DNA of 64,000 bases. It comes from Melampsora larici-populina 98AG31. Taxonomy: Eukaryota > Basidiomycota > Pucciniomycetes > Pucciniales > Melampsoraceae. The position numbers and the translations under genes are program-made. Location: the NCBI RefSeq assembly GCF_000204055.1, contig NW_006768777.1:234936-298935 (forward strand). The letters run 5' to 3'. The notes beneath the pieces were generated by a model, which did not search any database, was not told the origin of the DNA, and worked only from the letters and a program-made list of their open reading frames with translations. Below are positions 1 through 12,294 of the stretch, piece after piece (positions within the stretch are counted from its first letter, which is position 1; the number at the start of each line of letters is the position of its first letter).

Positions 1-500
1 TACTTAAATCTTGGAAGTCCTCCGCGAAAAATCGCGAGTCTGCGATAAGCCCCTCTCCGAGGTCGCGGACGTGGCCGCGGGAGAGGGGCTTAGTTAAGCT
101 TAAGTGATGGCCCAAGATGACCCCCACAGAACAATTATAGGAAAGCCGAGTTTACATTGAGTTCAACATTCGAATGCGTCAGCATGCGCACCAGATTTCA
201 ACGTCCCGAATTTCGAAGGTCAGTGAGGGTCAGTGTCAATGCGAGTGGCATAAATTCCATCCCCACGTGTTGTACCGGGTGGGTAATCAGTTACCCCTCG
301 GTATGAATTCATCGCCACCACTCAATTTTGAGTTTTTTTCTTATGATTTTTTCTCGGGTGGATTTTTCTCTCATCGTTTTTAAAATTTACATAGCATGTG
401 CCCTGTAGAGTTCAACATTTGAACGAGGAGGTTGATCAGACCATATGGTGGGGAGAACAATCGATACATTGACCTGCGAGCTCCCGAGCGTCCGTGACAC
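1..500. other. 5' edge of window; GC-rich hairpin, no gene seen
   Basis: I see no gene in this stretch. The first 110 bases are unusually GC-rich for the window and hold a perfect 12-bp inverted repeat (47-58 and 80-91) around a CG-rich 21-base loop. It could be the end of a transposon cut off by the window edge, but there is no partner end to test this. The remainder is AT-rich and probably the upstream region of the secreted-protein gene. Confidence 0.4.
47..91. repeat. GC-rich inverted repeat (12-bp arms)
   Basis: The arms aagcccctctcc and ggagaggggctt are perfect reverse complements separated by 21 bases rich in CG. They would form a stable hairpin. The function is unknown; a transposon subterminal structure is one possibility. 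Confidence 0.6.
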
Positions 501-501
501 C

Positions 502-509
502 TATAAATA
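502..509 (+). promoter_or_regulatory. TATA box candidate of the secreted-protein gene
   Basis: A TATAAATA box lies 214 bases before the ATG at 716 and is the best core-promoter match upstream of that gene. This is inferred from sequence and distance only. Confidence 0.4.
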
Positions 510-715
510 TGTAGCCTCTTGGAGTCTGATTGTTGTCCATCTGTCTCCTTACTGTCATCTATATACGCACTTTGCCCTATCTTTATACTTGGCTCCTATA
601 TTTTTCAATCTTATAATCACTAAGAATCTCATCACATTCGACTCTGTCTCCAACACCCTTGATTCATCCCAATACCTATTCCATCACGATTTTTGATACT
701 ACCCATAATAGAACA

Positions 716-1698
716 ATGAATCACCACATACTCGTCCTCCTTGTCTTGCTCCCAGCTCTGGCTTTGACTCAAGCCAAGAAGGACCTTATGGTTTCAATCG
801 TGGATAGGTATAGTTTTTGCCTCATTGTTCCCAAGGACCCTCACACCAACATTGTTAGTGCTTCACATCTCACATCAATATCAGTGTCTTCTCAGCTGAC
901 AATCTTGACCTGGGCCTACATATTTAGGGAGATTCAGAATATCCTGGTGGAATGTCACTCTGGTGTGAAGGTATAAATCGCGGACAAGGAAAATTCAATA
1001 AGTTTTGGCGCCAAGTTGAAGTTTCAAGACCCAGGGACGGTGTGTTACAGGTAAGTTTTGAAGCTGTCGATAACGAGCTCTCAGATCAGATTCACTCAAC
1101 CCAAGTTATGTCGCTCTTTTTCAAACTTCAGATGACTGGTTGCTTCAATCTCTGGAGCTCAGATAGGTAAGCATCAATGTTTCAGAGTGTTCAGAGACTC
1201 TAATTGTTGTGCGGAAGATTGTATACTGAATTCCATAATCTTTTCAAAGGTTCAATTCCGGTGATGGTGGCGGACAATACGACTCTGACGGTGGTGACGG
1301 CGGAAACGGAAACCCAGCTGGAAGTGTGTGTAAACAGTGAGCTTATTTCCAGAATATTCTTTATTGCATTCCTAGAGCTTACTTACATGGGAAACAACGA
1401 TAGATACCAACACTATGTGCAACTTATCGAGCCAAATTCTCAAAGGGCTTGTCTCCGGTGCTGCAGGGACAAGTGAGTCTTTTGCAACTACCTCCACCTT
1501 CTCAATGAGATCATAATTAACCACTCCTTTCTTTTCAGGAATGATTGCAATGTCTCACGAGACACCTCTGGGTGTCCAAGTGTGATACCTGGTCAGTTAA
1601 TCTCTCATCAAGCCCTGAAGGTCACTGGATGAAAGATTAAGCAATTACTGATAATCTTTTGTGTCCATCACTCAGGTAACTATTTTACGTGCAACTAA
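716..1698 (+). CDS. Small secreted cysteine-rich protein, multi-exon
   Basis: The protein begins MNHHILVLLVLLPALALTQA, a clear signal peptide, so it is probably secreted. It belongs to a widespread but functionally unknown basidiomycete family that I recognise from a conserved order of blocks: an early SYSFCL-like segment (here RYSFCLIVP), a glycine-rich GDGGGQYDSDGG block (about 1255-1320), a YVQLIEPNS block followed by CLRCC (about 1408-1465), and a C-terminal NDCN...SGCPSVIPG...YFTCN segment. The last exons are clear: one ends at 1472, the next is 1539-1591, and the final one is 1676-1698 with a TAA stop. The middle introns (about 820-1245) are only approximate. No enzyme motif is visible. 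The role could lie in host interaction or wall biology, but that is inference. Confidence 0.72.
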
Positions 1699-2222
1699 AT
1701 GGACATTCGGCTATCGTTTTCTCGGTCTTGCTTTTCTTCCTCTATCTGTATTTTTATAATCTTATGATGGACAATTTTCTTCGATACGTGACATTATTTT
1801 TGTGTTTCGAATGATTTGGGTTTTCCCCTGCATTTGTGTTGAGGATGCATGCGGTCACCAGACTCTGCTTTGTTAGTTGATGTTTAATGATTTATCTCGT
1901 CCGAAGAATTGATATTGACCGCAAGCATTCGTGAGCTTACCGTGTTCTCGGGTGTCTTTGCGTAATACGACAATAAGTTTGAAAATTTCGAAGTCTGGTC
2001 CACTGGGTCCAAAATATTCTCACATGATTTGAATATCAAAGGAGATAAAGTTTCAGGTCTTTTTGATATTTACCAAGGGCGCTAGGGTGGTATGAAGAAT
2101 TTTCTTCTGTTCAAACCACATTGATTCTCATTAGGACGCATAGTACAAAACCTGACAGATGATTTTGAAACAAGCATTCGAGAAGTGTCCATTCTTTTGG
2201 ATTTGAATGTAAGATTAGAGAC
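1699..2222. other. Intergenic, no gene seen
   Basis: This is the space between two convergent genes, presumably their 3' untranslated regions. I see no long open frame, repeat or RNA gene in it. Confidence 0.5.
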
Positions 2223-4275
2223 TTATTTCCTTTTATAAGCTACCCACATATTTGCTTCGTAAACTGCGAAGAGTCAGAGAGTCATATAGAACGAGATTTC
2301 AGTTTGTGAGAGTGCTTGGAAATAATAATAGAAATGATAGTGTACCTGGTTTCAGGTTGCTGAAAGGATTGCCGGAATATGTTGTCTGTATTGTGCGATC
2401 CTAGCATATTCCGACATAGGAGAACAACTATCAGCGTTCCGAGAATGTAGCACAAGTTGGAAGGTTAGAGGATTCTTACATAGTTGGGATCTAATTCAAA
2501 CCCCATTTGTTGACAAAGCGCTTTGATTTCATTTACGTCCAATTCGATTGACGTGTCCATCGGATTGGATGATCCTTCGTAGTGCCATAGTGTAGGTCCA
2601 AGGTTTACCCACATCCCTCCAGGTTTCAAAAGATGATGAATCGTTCTTAAATATTCGACAATGTTTTTAGCAGTATCAATGAAAAAACAAGTGAGGATAA
2701 CATCCCAGTTGTCTGTTGATCAAGAAGAGAATAACACTATGAATAAGTAAACTAAAACTAATGATGATTCTTTCCTGGAATGTTGAGACCTTTTTCTTCG
2801 GGCTTTGTAAAGATTTCAGTGAAATCTCCCATAGAAATTCCAAAGTCTTCAGCATTGAATTCATTTGAAGACAATCGGTCTGGGAATTTGACTTCTGATA
2901 GCAGGTCCTCCTGACAGGTTTGATTTGAAAGCGAGTGAACAAAAGGATAAATTGACCATTGATCGAGACAAATAGCGCTTTAGAAGGTTTGAGCGGTATA
3001 AGATTGAAGTATTAGCAAAAACCATCAATTGTCATGGACTGGAAACGTATAGCACATCGTTTGCATGAAATTCAAGAGCAAAAGAATCAACGAAACTTTT
3101 CAACTCAACTTGTTGAGGACCAAATTTGAAGCCATGATCATATGATAAGATGATTCATTGCCTTGCGATACATATCCTGATATGGTGAATGGTAGGATAC
3201 TCAGGATTAGCTGTCAATGTCTTGCGCGATAGTCCCATATGGATTTGGTTCATCATCATCAAAGATGTCAGAAAACGTGCCTCGATCAGCTACCTCCCAA
3301 GCAAGTCGACCCAGTCCACACCCTGGCACGAGGACGCGAATCTGTCTCCGATCTATAATCTTGGGCAATAACTGTTCCGTATAGCTATCTAGGGCCACGA
3401 GCATTGGTTCATAACAAGCTTCGCGCTCTGATGCCCCCTGTAAAAATTATCTCAGCAAATGCAGGCCGATATCGATTTCGAGAGGTGTGAATCCTAACGA
3501 GGCAGGAAGGCAGACATGGCGGATAGAAGGGTAGAGAAATTGACGCGCCTGGAGCTCACCAAAACACTCCAATCACGTACAAATTGCCGCAGAGTGCTTT
3601 TGACCTTGTCCGCTTCAAAAGATGTGACTTTTTCCGCTTGACTATCTAGTAAAGATCGTTCACGGTCACCACATGTCAGGGACGAGCGAGAGACTAGCTA
3701 CCTATGAAGCGGATTGCAAAGTTTCTCATGAAGATCTAACCTAACTCGAGCTTTTGATTCTCAGGGCTCAAAGATGAAGAAGCAATGTGATTGGATGGGC
3801 CAATACCAGCTTCCTCGGCCTTGAAGACAATCTCATCTAACACATCCGCATTACGTCTGATCCGATCGTCGACTTCGTTCAATTTTTTGATGTAATTCGG
3901 AAGCAAACGTTGATCAGGTAGGGGAATTCGATAAAAGTCTTTTTTTCGTCGAGTATTTGCCGTTAATGACCATCTAGATTGGATGAATGCTTTGTGGTTG
4001 GTCAGTTGTTGAAGTGATTGTGGCACTCTGTGCCGAATGCAAACCAGAGTTTTTTGGAAGCTGAACGCGGTCGGAAAGCGCGATGACAGCAGCGTCGCGC
4101 ACAGGATCAGTTTTGGATTCTACGACGAGTGTCCACTTTTTGGCCAACTTGCACGGGATATGACCCAATGTGAACCCATAGCTTGATCATCAATTTGAGA
4201 AATGTCCTTTGAAGCTTGACTACCGGGGGCAGGTAGGTGATCTTTGCGGTCTGACGATTCACCTTCGGTACTCAT
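2223..4275 (-). CDS. Carnosine N-methyltransferase-like protein (N2227/CARNMT1 family)
   Basis: The family transfers methyl from S-adenosylmethionine to carnosine/anserine-type dipeptides or related substrates; the yeast member is YNL092W. Conserved blocks appear in order on separate exons: FYRIPLPDQRLLPNYIKKL (near 3900), a DKVKSTLRQFVRDWSVL block (near 3590), the SAM-binding VPGCGLGRLAWE (near 3310), GNESSYHMIMASNLVLN (3120-3160), DQWSIYPFVHSLSN (near 2950), CFFIDTAKNIVEYL and LKPGGMWVNLGPTLWHYEG (2590-2700), DRTIQTTYSGNP (2346-2400), and a last exon ending VYEANMWVAYKRK (2223-2263). The start at 4275 (MSTEGESSDRKD) is tentative and implies an intron of about 200 bases after exon 1. I could not join the GLGRLAWE exon to the GNESSYH exon in frame with a canonical intron, so a small frame defect or unusual splice there is possible. 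Confidence 0.82.
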
Positions 4276-4625
4276 CAAATGATTTGACTATCTTACGATA
4301 GTATGAGCATTCAGAATTCAAGTTGGAACTAGAAGCTCCGCCAGGCGTGATATCCATAGGTCTGTCTTCGAGCATTTCTTCCGTATCGTTCGTCCCGGGA
4401 ACAGCTGATCGTCGTTAAGGAACATCGAACCCAAGTGAACAAAGCTCGTCCAGTCGAGCAAAGATCACTGTCTTCCAAGTTCCAACCCACATACCTTGCA
4501 TTTTCGATAGAGAATGTAGTCGAATGAGGTACTTCGGTTTCCGACGAACTTGATGCCCATCTCGAGAAGAGTGACATCTGTGTTCATCGATACATATGTG
4601 AAGTTTATAGGTTCACGCATTCGGG
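4276..4625. other. Short intergenic stretch before hAT-1
   Basis: This is presumably the promoter side of the methyltransferase gene. No convincing coding region is visible; the open frames here lack family features. Confidence 0.4.
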
Positions 4626-4640
4626 TAGGGCTATGACCCG
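4626..4640 (+). repeat. hAT-1 left terminal inverted repeat
   Basis: TAGGGCTATGACCCG, perfect match to the reverse complement of 7474-7488. Confidence 0.9.
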
Positions 4641-4985
4641 GCAACGAGGCTGCAGGGCCGGGCCCAGGGCCGGCCTCGGCCCTGGGAGTCTCCAGAGAGC
4701 TGCCGGGCATCATAGGGCTGGCCCTGGGTCGGGCCAGCCTTATTTGGGAGCTACTTTGAGAGCTTGAAGGTCCGCTTGACTATTACTCAAGCAAAGAACC
4801 ACCTAACAGGCTAACACAAAAAACAAACTAAAGAAAAAGAAAAAACAACGAGTGTAAAGAAAAAAAACATCACAAACAGGGAAACATAAGAAACAAGTTG
4901 ACAACTGAGAATGAACGAGTGTATGGAAAGAAAACATTTTTATAATTGGAATAGAAACATTGTAATAGATTTCATTGTAATAGAT

Positions 4986-7212
4986 TTACTTGGATGACAA
5001 AACAATCTCCCATGACTTAAGACAGATTTGTGCTTCAAAGTTTTGATTTGTCATAGACGCTCGATAATCCGACATAACTCGTGAACCAGCAGAAAAGATC
5101 CGTTCAGAAGGCGCACCTGAAGCAGGAATGGCCAGCATATACATAGCCATACGAGCTAGAACTGGCCAGTTAGATTGGTTGGTTTTCCAAAAGACTAAGA
5201 TATCGGTTCGCTCATCCACAAGTGGGGCAAGAAGGTACTCCTTCACTTCGTCTTCAAGTTGAATGAACTTGCGTCGTTTGATAAAGTGATGTGGTCGGTC
5301 ATCATCGTCATCGCGGACAGGTTCCGATTGAACAATCTCGATATCAGGATCTTGAGGAAGTTTGAATTTACGTGCTTGCTCGGTAAAGTAATCGATAAGT
5401 TGGTCTTTGTCAAAAGCAAGTTCTTCTAAAGTAAATGCAGTAACAGCATTGAGCTTTTGGCGAGGGTCGAGAATCGGGGCACATATATAAACAGGCTTCT
5501 TCAAAGCCAACGTGGAGTATCGGACCAATTTCTTGACCATAGGAAGGATGGCTGCCTTCAAGTTGGTACACTCAGACGTGCCCCATGCCTATGTTTGGTA
5601 AAAAGATATTGTATAAATATAAAGTGATTAATTATGAAAAGAACAGGAAAACTTACTTTTTCAAGCTTTTCAACAAGCCATTGATAGTCAGGCATTGCTC
5701 GTGAGAAAGTGGGATAGTCATCGCCTTTGATTTCCTTGATCATGATTGCAAGAGGTCGGAGAAACTTGACTAAGCTGCCCACCAACATCCATTCGTCTTC
5801 GGTCAGGAGGTAAGGCTCCAAAGATTCATTTATGTTACAATAGTACTGAAGGACCTTCTTGAGTTCAAAGAAACGCTTGAGAGAGTAGAAGGTAGACGAC
5901 CATCGAGTGGAAACCTCGTGGATGAGTCCGACTTTTCGAGGCTGTGATGAAGTCGCAATACATTGGTCAAGAGCCTGTTTGAGCTGAGTGCTCAATCGGA
6001 CTCGTTTGTGAAACCCGCGAATTCGAGTTAGGATTGAGTGGACTTCAAGATGCGGGGTAGGTTTGATTAGAGAAAGGGTACCATCAGGAATTTTGTTTTC
6101 TTGAGGAAGTTGAGGATCTAATGCACTAAGAGGATCGGGGGGGGCCTTGCTGTCAAAGATGGAGATACCGGCTTTGGCGACTAGATTGATAACGTGGGCG
6201 ACACAGCCGTGAAGATTCTTTTCATGATTGAAGTGAGGTATGAGAATGTGAAGCTCTCGGGCCATGGTGATATTATTTGAAGCGTTGTCAGCAGTAATAC
6301 AGTAGAGCTTATTGGTGATATTAAACTGATCTAAGGTGTGCTTGACCAAGGAAGCAATGTTTTTACCAGTATGAGAACCATCGATTTCCTTCAAACCTAG
6401 AACAACTGATTTCATAACAAAGTCATCGCTCATCCAGTGCGCCGTGATTCCTAACATTGGTACACTTCGAGGTGAGGTCCACGCATCACAAGTGATGCTG
6501 ATAAAATTGACCGAAGAGAAAAGATGACTCAAACAAATTCGAGCAAGACGGAATTGGGCAATGATGCCATTGGTAATGGCAGTTTGCTTTGACAGGATTG
6601 GCAAAACAGCAGGGTTAATCCAGGATACAAGCTCGCGGAACTCCGGCGCATCCACAAGCGATACTGCGAGCTCTCGATTGACGATAAGACGGATGATAGC
6701 GTTGGTGAGGTTTTTCCTGTTGAGAGGTCCAAACTAAAAAAAAACGAGATCAGTCAAAGATACAAAGAGGAAACATCAAAAGAAAAGAAGTGAAAACTTA
6801 CATTGGAATTCTTACCAGTAGCAGGGAAGGATGTAAGTGTTTGTTGTGAGGTGTCGATCGGAGGTTCAATACGATGAGCACGGGAGAGGTGGCGGGCCAT
6901 TGATCTGGTACTGGAGCTTTTATCGATAGCGATCTACTCATTACACACAACCACAGGCGCCTCTTCTAAGTCCGGACTCGGAGGCTTGTCGATGAAGCCT
7001 TTGTTGGCACGGCAGACGTTCTTGACGGTTTTGTCGGGGAGCGTGACAGTCGAAAAGTACTGCCACACCCAAGAAGTACGGTTTGTGGCAGTATCTTCGG
7101 ATTCGGCTGCACTAGCAGCAGCTGAGACCGAGTCAGATGGCGTGATCGAAGTTGTGCTGGAGGTGGTGGACATGGTGTTTAAATTGGTGACTTGAAGACT
7201 TTGGCGAGACAT
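4986..7212 (-). pseudogene. hAT-1 transposase, one in-frame TAG
   Basis: This is an Ac/Tam3-type transposase that would cut and paste the element. In order it has a Ser/Thr-rich N terminus from the ATG at 7212, a BED-like zinc finger (a Cys near 6990, a Cys in VVVCNE, then MARHLSRAHRIE), the RNase H-like core with CDAWTSPRS and TADNASNN acidic motifs, HGCVAHVINLVAKAG, and the C-terminal dimerisation region with ASGAPSERIFSAGSRVMS (near 5090). Introns lie at about 6733-6800 and 5590-5656, and exons join in frame. The only defect is a TAG at 6934-6936, inside the zinc finger between VCNE and IAIDKSS; the frame is the same on both sides. CAG-to-TAG would explain it. A 15-nt intron across the stop would be implausibly short. 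Confidence 0.8.
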
Positions 7213-7473
7213 GGTGATCGAAGAAGATGGGTATGGGGCCTGGGGTATGGTATACTGTATGGGTAAAGGGTACTGGAGTGGGGTTAAGGTGGAAAGAGGT
7301 TGGAACTCGCCTTTCACCCTTTGTTTAACGGGATTTTAAGCGCCGGCCCCGGCCCTGAGTGGCCCTGACACAGGGCCTTTGTCTGTATCATTAGGTTAGG
7401 GCTACATGCTCGGGCCTGGCAACAAGTTGGTTCTGGAAACCCTCGGGCAGACTCGGCCGGGCAGGGCCAAGGT

Positions 7474-7488
7474 CGGGTCATAGCCCTA
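7474..7488 (-). repeat. hAT-1 right terminal inverted repeat
   Basis: CGGGTCATAGCCCTA, perfect inverted copy of 4626-4640. Confidence 0.9.
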
Positions 7489-9119
7489 ATTCGGAGCGTG
7501 TTGCGGCTGACAGTCGACACCCCATCTCCTTAACCTAATCGCCCAAGTATTTACACTGCAATACTCTTGCGCGCAATTCGACAGAGCACGTCAAGTCACC
7601 TTCAAGATCAGTCTCAAGATCAGCTTTGAGGACACCATCAATTGGCCTGGTGTGCGTATTGCCAAGGAAAAGAAGGCCACATCCACTGTGTTCAACTTCA
7701 AAGACCTGCTTGACAGGTTGGGCTGTTCATGACAATGTGCTCATTAGCAAAAGCTTGAACATCATGCTCTGCTGTGGAGATGCGGTTGGAGATATCAAAA
7801 ATAGTATGAAAGAAGTGGTATTGACCAGCGACCTGGCTAAGGACTTGATATGAAAGTTGCGTGTTGGGGAGATAAATATTGGTCTCACCTTGCTTTTGGA
7901 CATAGGAAGTTGACCTCTTGTTTGGTCACTCAAAGATCACGTACAGGCAATCTAGTTATCAAAGCCCACAAAAACAAGTTTTTGGATAGAAGGAGGCACA
8001 AATTTGTGAACAGGACCAACCCATGACCTGTCTCTTTTCAGTTGATCTCCAAAAAGTAGGTGAAGAATATTTTACTTTGCAAGAGACACCTTCCATATCA
8101 AGTCCTCCACCAGTGGTTGGTCAAGACCATTTCTGTCATGCATGTTTTGATATTTCAAATCACCTCTTCACGCCAGAGCTTGATTTTTTCAAGGTATTGC
8201 CAATGACGCGCATCTTGATGACACATTCCAACCTAATACACAGGCGTTTGGCGTTGACTACACTGATCTTATTGGATAGAGCCTTCGTTGCACTGTCTAT
8301 ACAAACAATTGACTAGCCAATGTTTTCCTTGAAGCCACTCTTGAACCAGGTCTTGATGGTCATTGTATCCTCTTTGTCAGATCACAAATGAGGAGTGTCC
8401 AGATTCTCGAGCAAATTCCCGCTGGACTGATGAGCTGGCGTTGCGGGTCCACTTGTAGCTTTGGTAGTTTTCTTGAAATACTCAAGATCAATGACCTTGA
8501 ACAGGAATCAAAACACTGAATTTCATACATCTATCCGTCCGTCCATATTATTGGCTTTGGACAACATGATTTGTGCAGATAAAGATATGTGATCGGTGAT
8601 TCAAAAAGAGAGTTCGGGTCAAAATCAAAAGACGATATTGATTGAGAGCAACTGTGATTCGAAATACTCTGAATGAAACGAGTCCAATTTGAGACAGATA
8701 CAGGTGACAGAAAACAACCATCAATTTCAAGGGGACTGGCCGGGTGTAAATCAGACATGCAAGGCCGGTCTCGCAGGGGTCAGGGTCCCTTTCTGGATAC
8801 GAGTTGTTGCGGGATCTTGACTTGAGAATGCGCTGGCTTGATATAGGAAGCCATGGGGATTTGAAGATGGATTGAAAATCCCTGCCTACGATTGGGCCAT
8901 CTTAATCGTCTCGGCGAACACCTTGAGCTAGGTTTTTGAACTATTTCGCTGGCTGCCGCGGCGCGTTTTTTCTCTGAGAAAATCGCATCTTTTGTCGGAG
9001 CAGCTTTTGGGTACTTTGCTGTGATGATCCTATGAAGTGAGATAGTGGCAAGCTTCCAGCTCCGATGTGTAGCACCATGGGGTGACCATGACTTGCAACT
9101 TCAAGCAATAAATCGAAGT
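7489..9119. other. 1.6-kb stretch without a convincing gene
   Basis: There are only short frames on either strand. One plus-strand frame at about 7560-7730 reads coding-like (it contains ISFEDTINWPGVRIAKEKK) but has no recognisable family and no neighbouring exons. Treat it as a possible gene remnant. Confidence 0.35.
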
Positions 9120-11510
9120 TGAGCCCCGTACGCTTCGGGAAGTGCGGATTACAATATGGGCACAACAAGCCCCAATTTTCAATTGATCCTTTTCCGTGAC
9201 TGGAAATTTTTCACTGCGACCTGTTTGACTTGTGCTCTACAATAAGCTAATCTCTTGTTCATTTGTCTGAATCGTCGGATTTTGGTCGGCTATTTACAAC
9301 TCAGATAAGATGGTCAAAGTCAAACATCACGCCTTTTACTCCGCACTCTTAAAGGGGTTGCCACTTCGTAAAGGTGAATTTTAATTTTGATCGCGCTGCT
9401 TCGAATCAATTTTTGAAAACCTGATAGCTCAAGAAATTGAACAACACATATTTGTACATGAGCAGTCAACCCATTCATTGCAAAATTGGAATGGAACAAG
9501 TCCCTATGAGGAGATTCAATCTGGCTATTCATGAGGCGGGGAATATCGACACAGACAATGATACTGTTCCACCTTATGACGAGGGAAACGGTCTTCCACC
9601 TTATGACGGAGGATTCCAGGCTTGGCGGTTCTTGTTAATTGCTTTCATGGTCGAAGGTGCCGTATTCGGTAATAAAGATCTCATAATCCTTCTATCCAAA
9701 AGAAAACACAAATAACCCGATGCGATTTCAAAAGGTCCGCCGATTTCTTTTGGGGTATTTTTGGACTATTCACCTTATTCGGACATGAACAAATCTCTGG
9801 CTGCCTTCATAGGTTAGTGAGCAAAGATCAATAAAAATACTCATCTCATTTCCCTGAGCTGAAGATCAATGACTGACTCCACAATCATTGAACAAACAGG
9901 GACTTTGTGTAGCGGTATCCTTTATTGCTTTGGAGCAGTCTTGACCCCGCTAATGGACAAGTACCCGTGGATCATCAAATGGGGGCCGACGCTGGGCACC
10001 ATAACTTGTTCAGCTTCTTGTTTGATCGCAGGATACTCCAGCAAGGTGGGAAACATCATTTCATCTCATAATCCTCGGAGGATGTGTGGCTCAACTTTGT
10101 CACATACCAAATGTTTCCACATTCAAAAGCCTTGGCAACTCGTATTATCACAAGGCTTTTTATACGGTTTTGGGGGAGGTGATTTTATATCTATCATAAC
10201 TGACAATGCAATTCGAAATAGAAAACTTACACAGCCTTGTTTTTTGTGGTCGGATGATCACGTGCCGATTGTAGCATTACTCTAGTAAGCATAGAGGTAC
10301 TGATCTAAACCAAGTCAGCCCTATCTATGACTCAGTTCTTTGGTTAGCTATCCAGCTTTTGTCTTTTTGGCGGAATGGTGGGTCGACCGACGGGGACTAG
10401 CTGGAGGCATAATGTTTTCAGGTTGATTGATAAGATTGAATCTCTATTTCAAAGTGAAGATATGATATTGGTATCGATGAGTTATTCATACTGACCTATT
10501 CTGTATAGGAGCTTCGGTATTTGGCCTTTTATACCCACCAGTCCTAGAATGGTCTTTGAAGAACTACGGAACTGCTATCACATATCGAGCATTTGCAGTA
10601 TTTTGGTTGATCATAGTTTTACCAATGATGCCATTCTTTCAGTGAGATAAAGATCCTTACATTTTTGCCGAATCTTTTTCTGAACCGCCACGTCTTTGCT
10701 TAACCAGTGGTAGATTACCTATGGCTCACAGAAGGAATCCTCAAAAGTCATCTATGACTCGCTATCTCAAAACCCCACTGTTTTGGGCATTCATGTTAGT
10801 GACGCTTATTCAAAGCCTGTGAGTACGTTTTCGGCCATGATGTATTCAGGTATGGTTGGGTTCACGAGGCTGATGGATTCTTTGCTTTTGATGTCTCTGT
10901 AGGGCGTTTTTTGTGCCATCATTATATATGCCGGCCTATGCAACTATAAAGGGTCTTCCAGGAGGACTTATTTTAGCTCTATACTCAGGTGCATGTATAT
11001 TCGGGCAGCTGCTAGTTGGCACTGTCAGTGACCACTTCGACAGCAGCTGGTTAATTGGTATCACCTCGATATGCAGCGGTATAAGTATACTTGGGTTGTG
11101 GGGCCACTGTAACGGTTTTGCAATGCTTGCCAGCTTTGCTCTCATTTGTGAGCTTATATCTCTGATGGGTTTATTTCAAATTATTCACAAATTCAAGCTC
11201 TGATGTTGTTTTTGAACAAGTAGATGGCCTCAGTGCTGGTGGATTCTCGTGTCTTTGGCAGCGTTTTGCGATGCGTGTAGCTCCCTCAGAACAAAAGTCT
11301 AGTAACCTGATTTCCTTTTTTGCAATTTCCCGCGGGATTGCAAATGTCTTGACTGGGCCAATCGCAGGTGCCTTGGTTCAAAACAGCTCATCGGCCGTGG
11401 AAGGTTATCAAACATTGGTCAATTATAGTGGGACTTTGATGTTGTTATCCTCGATTGGAGTCGGAATCCGATTATTATACACCACCAAGAACGTATCTTA
11501 GTCAATCAGC
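9120..11510 (+). repeat. Tandem duplication unit 1 (transporter gene plus promoter)
   Basis: Similarity between units 1 and 2 extends beyond the genes. GAGCCCCGTACGCTTC near 9122 matches GAGCCCCGCACGCTTC near 12297. TCCGTGACTGGAAA and CGACCTGTTT blocks follow in both, then a GATGGTCA(A/G)AGT(C/A)AA block just before each gene. The duplicated unit therefore includes about 370-500 bases of upstream DNA. Confidence 0.75.
9491..11501 (+). CDS. Monocarboxylate-transporter-like MFS protein, copy 1 (433 aa)
   Basis: This is a fungal MCT/SLC16-like major facilitator that would sit in a membrane and carry small organic acids or similar solutes; the substrate cannot be told from sequence. Hallmarks are DGGFQAWRFLLIAFMVEGAVFG then PPISFGVFLDY at TM1, GTLCSGILYCFGAVLTPLMD (TM2-3), PAFVFLAEWWVDRRGLAGG, and YMPAYATIKGLPGG and GPIAGALVQNSSSAVEGYQ near the end. 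Ten exons (9491-9668, 9735-9812, 9900-10045, 10130-10178, 10275-10284, 10348-10421, 10509-10641, 10708-10818, 10903-11147, 11224-11501) total 1,302 nt and stay open. Exon 5 is only 10 nt. The start is the first ATG of the conserved MEQV/MDQV N terminus shared with copy 2. Confidence 0.9.
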
Positions 11511-12294
11511 GGTCACTGCCTTTTAGATGGGGCAAAACACTGTGACCATCTGTATGCCATTCGAGTCATTGCTTAGGGGAAGAACTTGTATAGAGAAAGA
11601 ATTTTCAAAGCTTTTGGGATCAAAAGGCCACAGATTTTTTCATCGACAATAAAAATATACTTTTTGAATTCACATACTCAGAATCTGCTGATGTTCAAAG
11701 GGGTCGTGTATAGAAAACGTATATTATTTTGTCTATAGAGAAATATTGTCTTGATACTGAGAATGAATGCCTTTCTAGGCTTGTCAAAATTTTCCAAGAG
11801 GAACCGACCTACCACAGGATCTGATAAGCTGGGCGTTATCGATGTCTCTAAACACACCAAAAGACAACCCAATTCCAATAGTTAATTGATACCATGTTAT
11901 GCTGAATACAGAAAGAACTGATCTTATCATTTGAGATGAATCGCCTGAGTGAGGATTGGGATGATGAGAAAACTTTCAACAAATTTGTTCAAGTTCCTTG
12001 CATAAAATCGCGCTTCTGATCACTAATTTTTGTACTACAGACTAGGTAGACAAAACAAAGACCGGTTATTGGCACACTGCGGAGTGCCATTATTTCAAAC
12101 TACCGCCCACGAAGAAGCGTAGACTTAAATTTTTACTCATTGAAGTGCGATTGGATTTTACATTCGAGCCATCTTAAACTGCCGATTGAGTGTAAAATAT
12201 TATGTAACTCATGATGGTCTTGTCCTGTCTTGGCCTCAAGGCTTGAATCGCTATATACAGGGATTGCTGTGATGGATCATCTACATATCCTACT
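11502..12294. other. Spacer between transporter copies
   Basis: This holds the 3' flank of copy 1. No gene or repeat is evident; it appears not to be shared with the other duplication unit. Confidence 0.45.

Larger units (their letters stand above)
4626..7488 (-). mobile_element. hAT DNA transposon, hAT-1 (2,863 bp)
   Basis: The element is bounded by perfect 15-bp terminal inverted repeats, TAGGGCTATGACCCG at 4626-4640 and its complement at 7474-7488. TAGGG...CCCTA ends are typical of the Ac-like branch of hAT. Just inside the ends both flanks are strongly GC-rich with repeated GGCCCTG/CAGGGCC motifs, likely transposase binding sites. The flanks share ATTCGG (4619-4624 and 7489-7494), consistent with an 8-bp duplication ATTCGGAG whose left copy has lost one base. 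It carries one minus-strand transposase gene with a BED finger and hAT dimerisation region. Confidence 0.88.
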
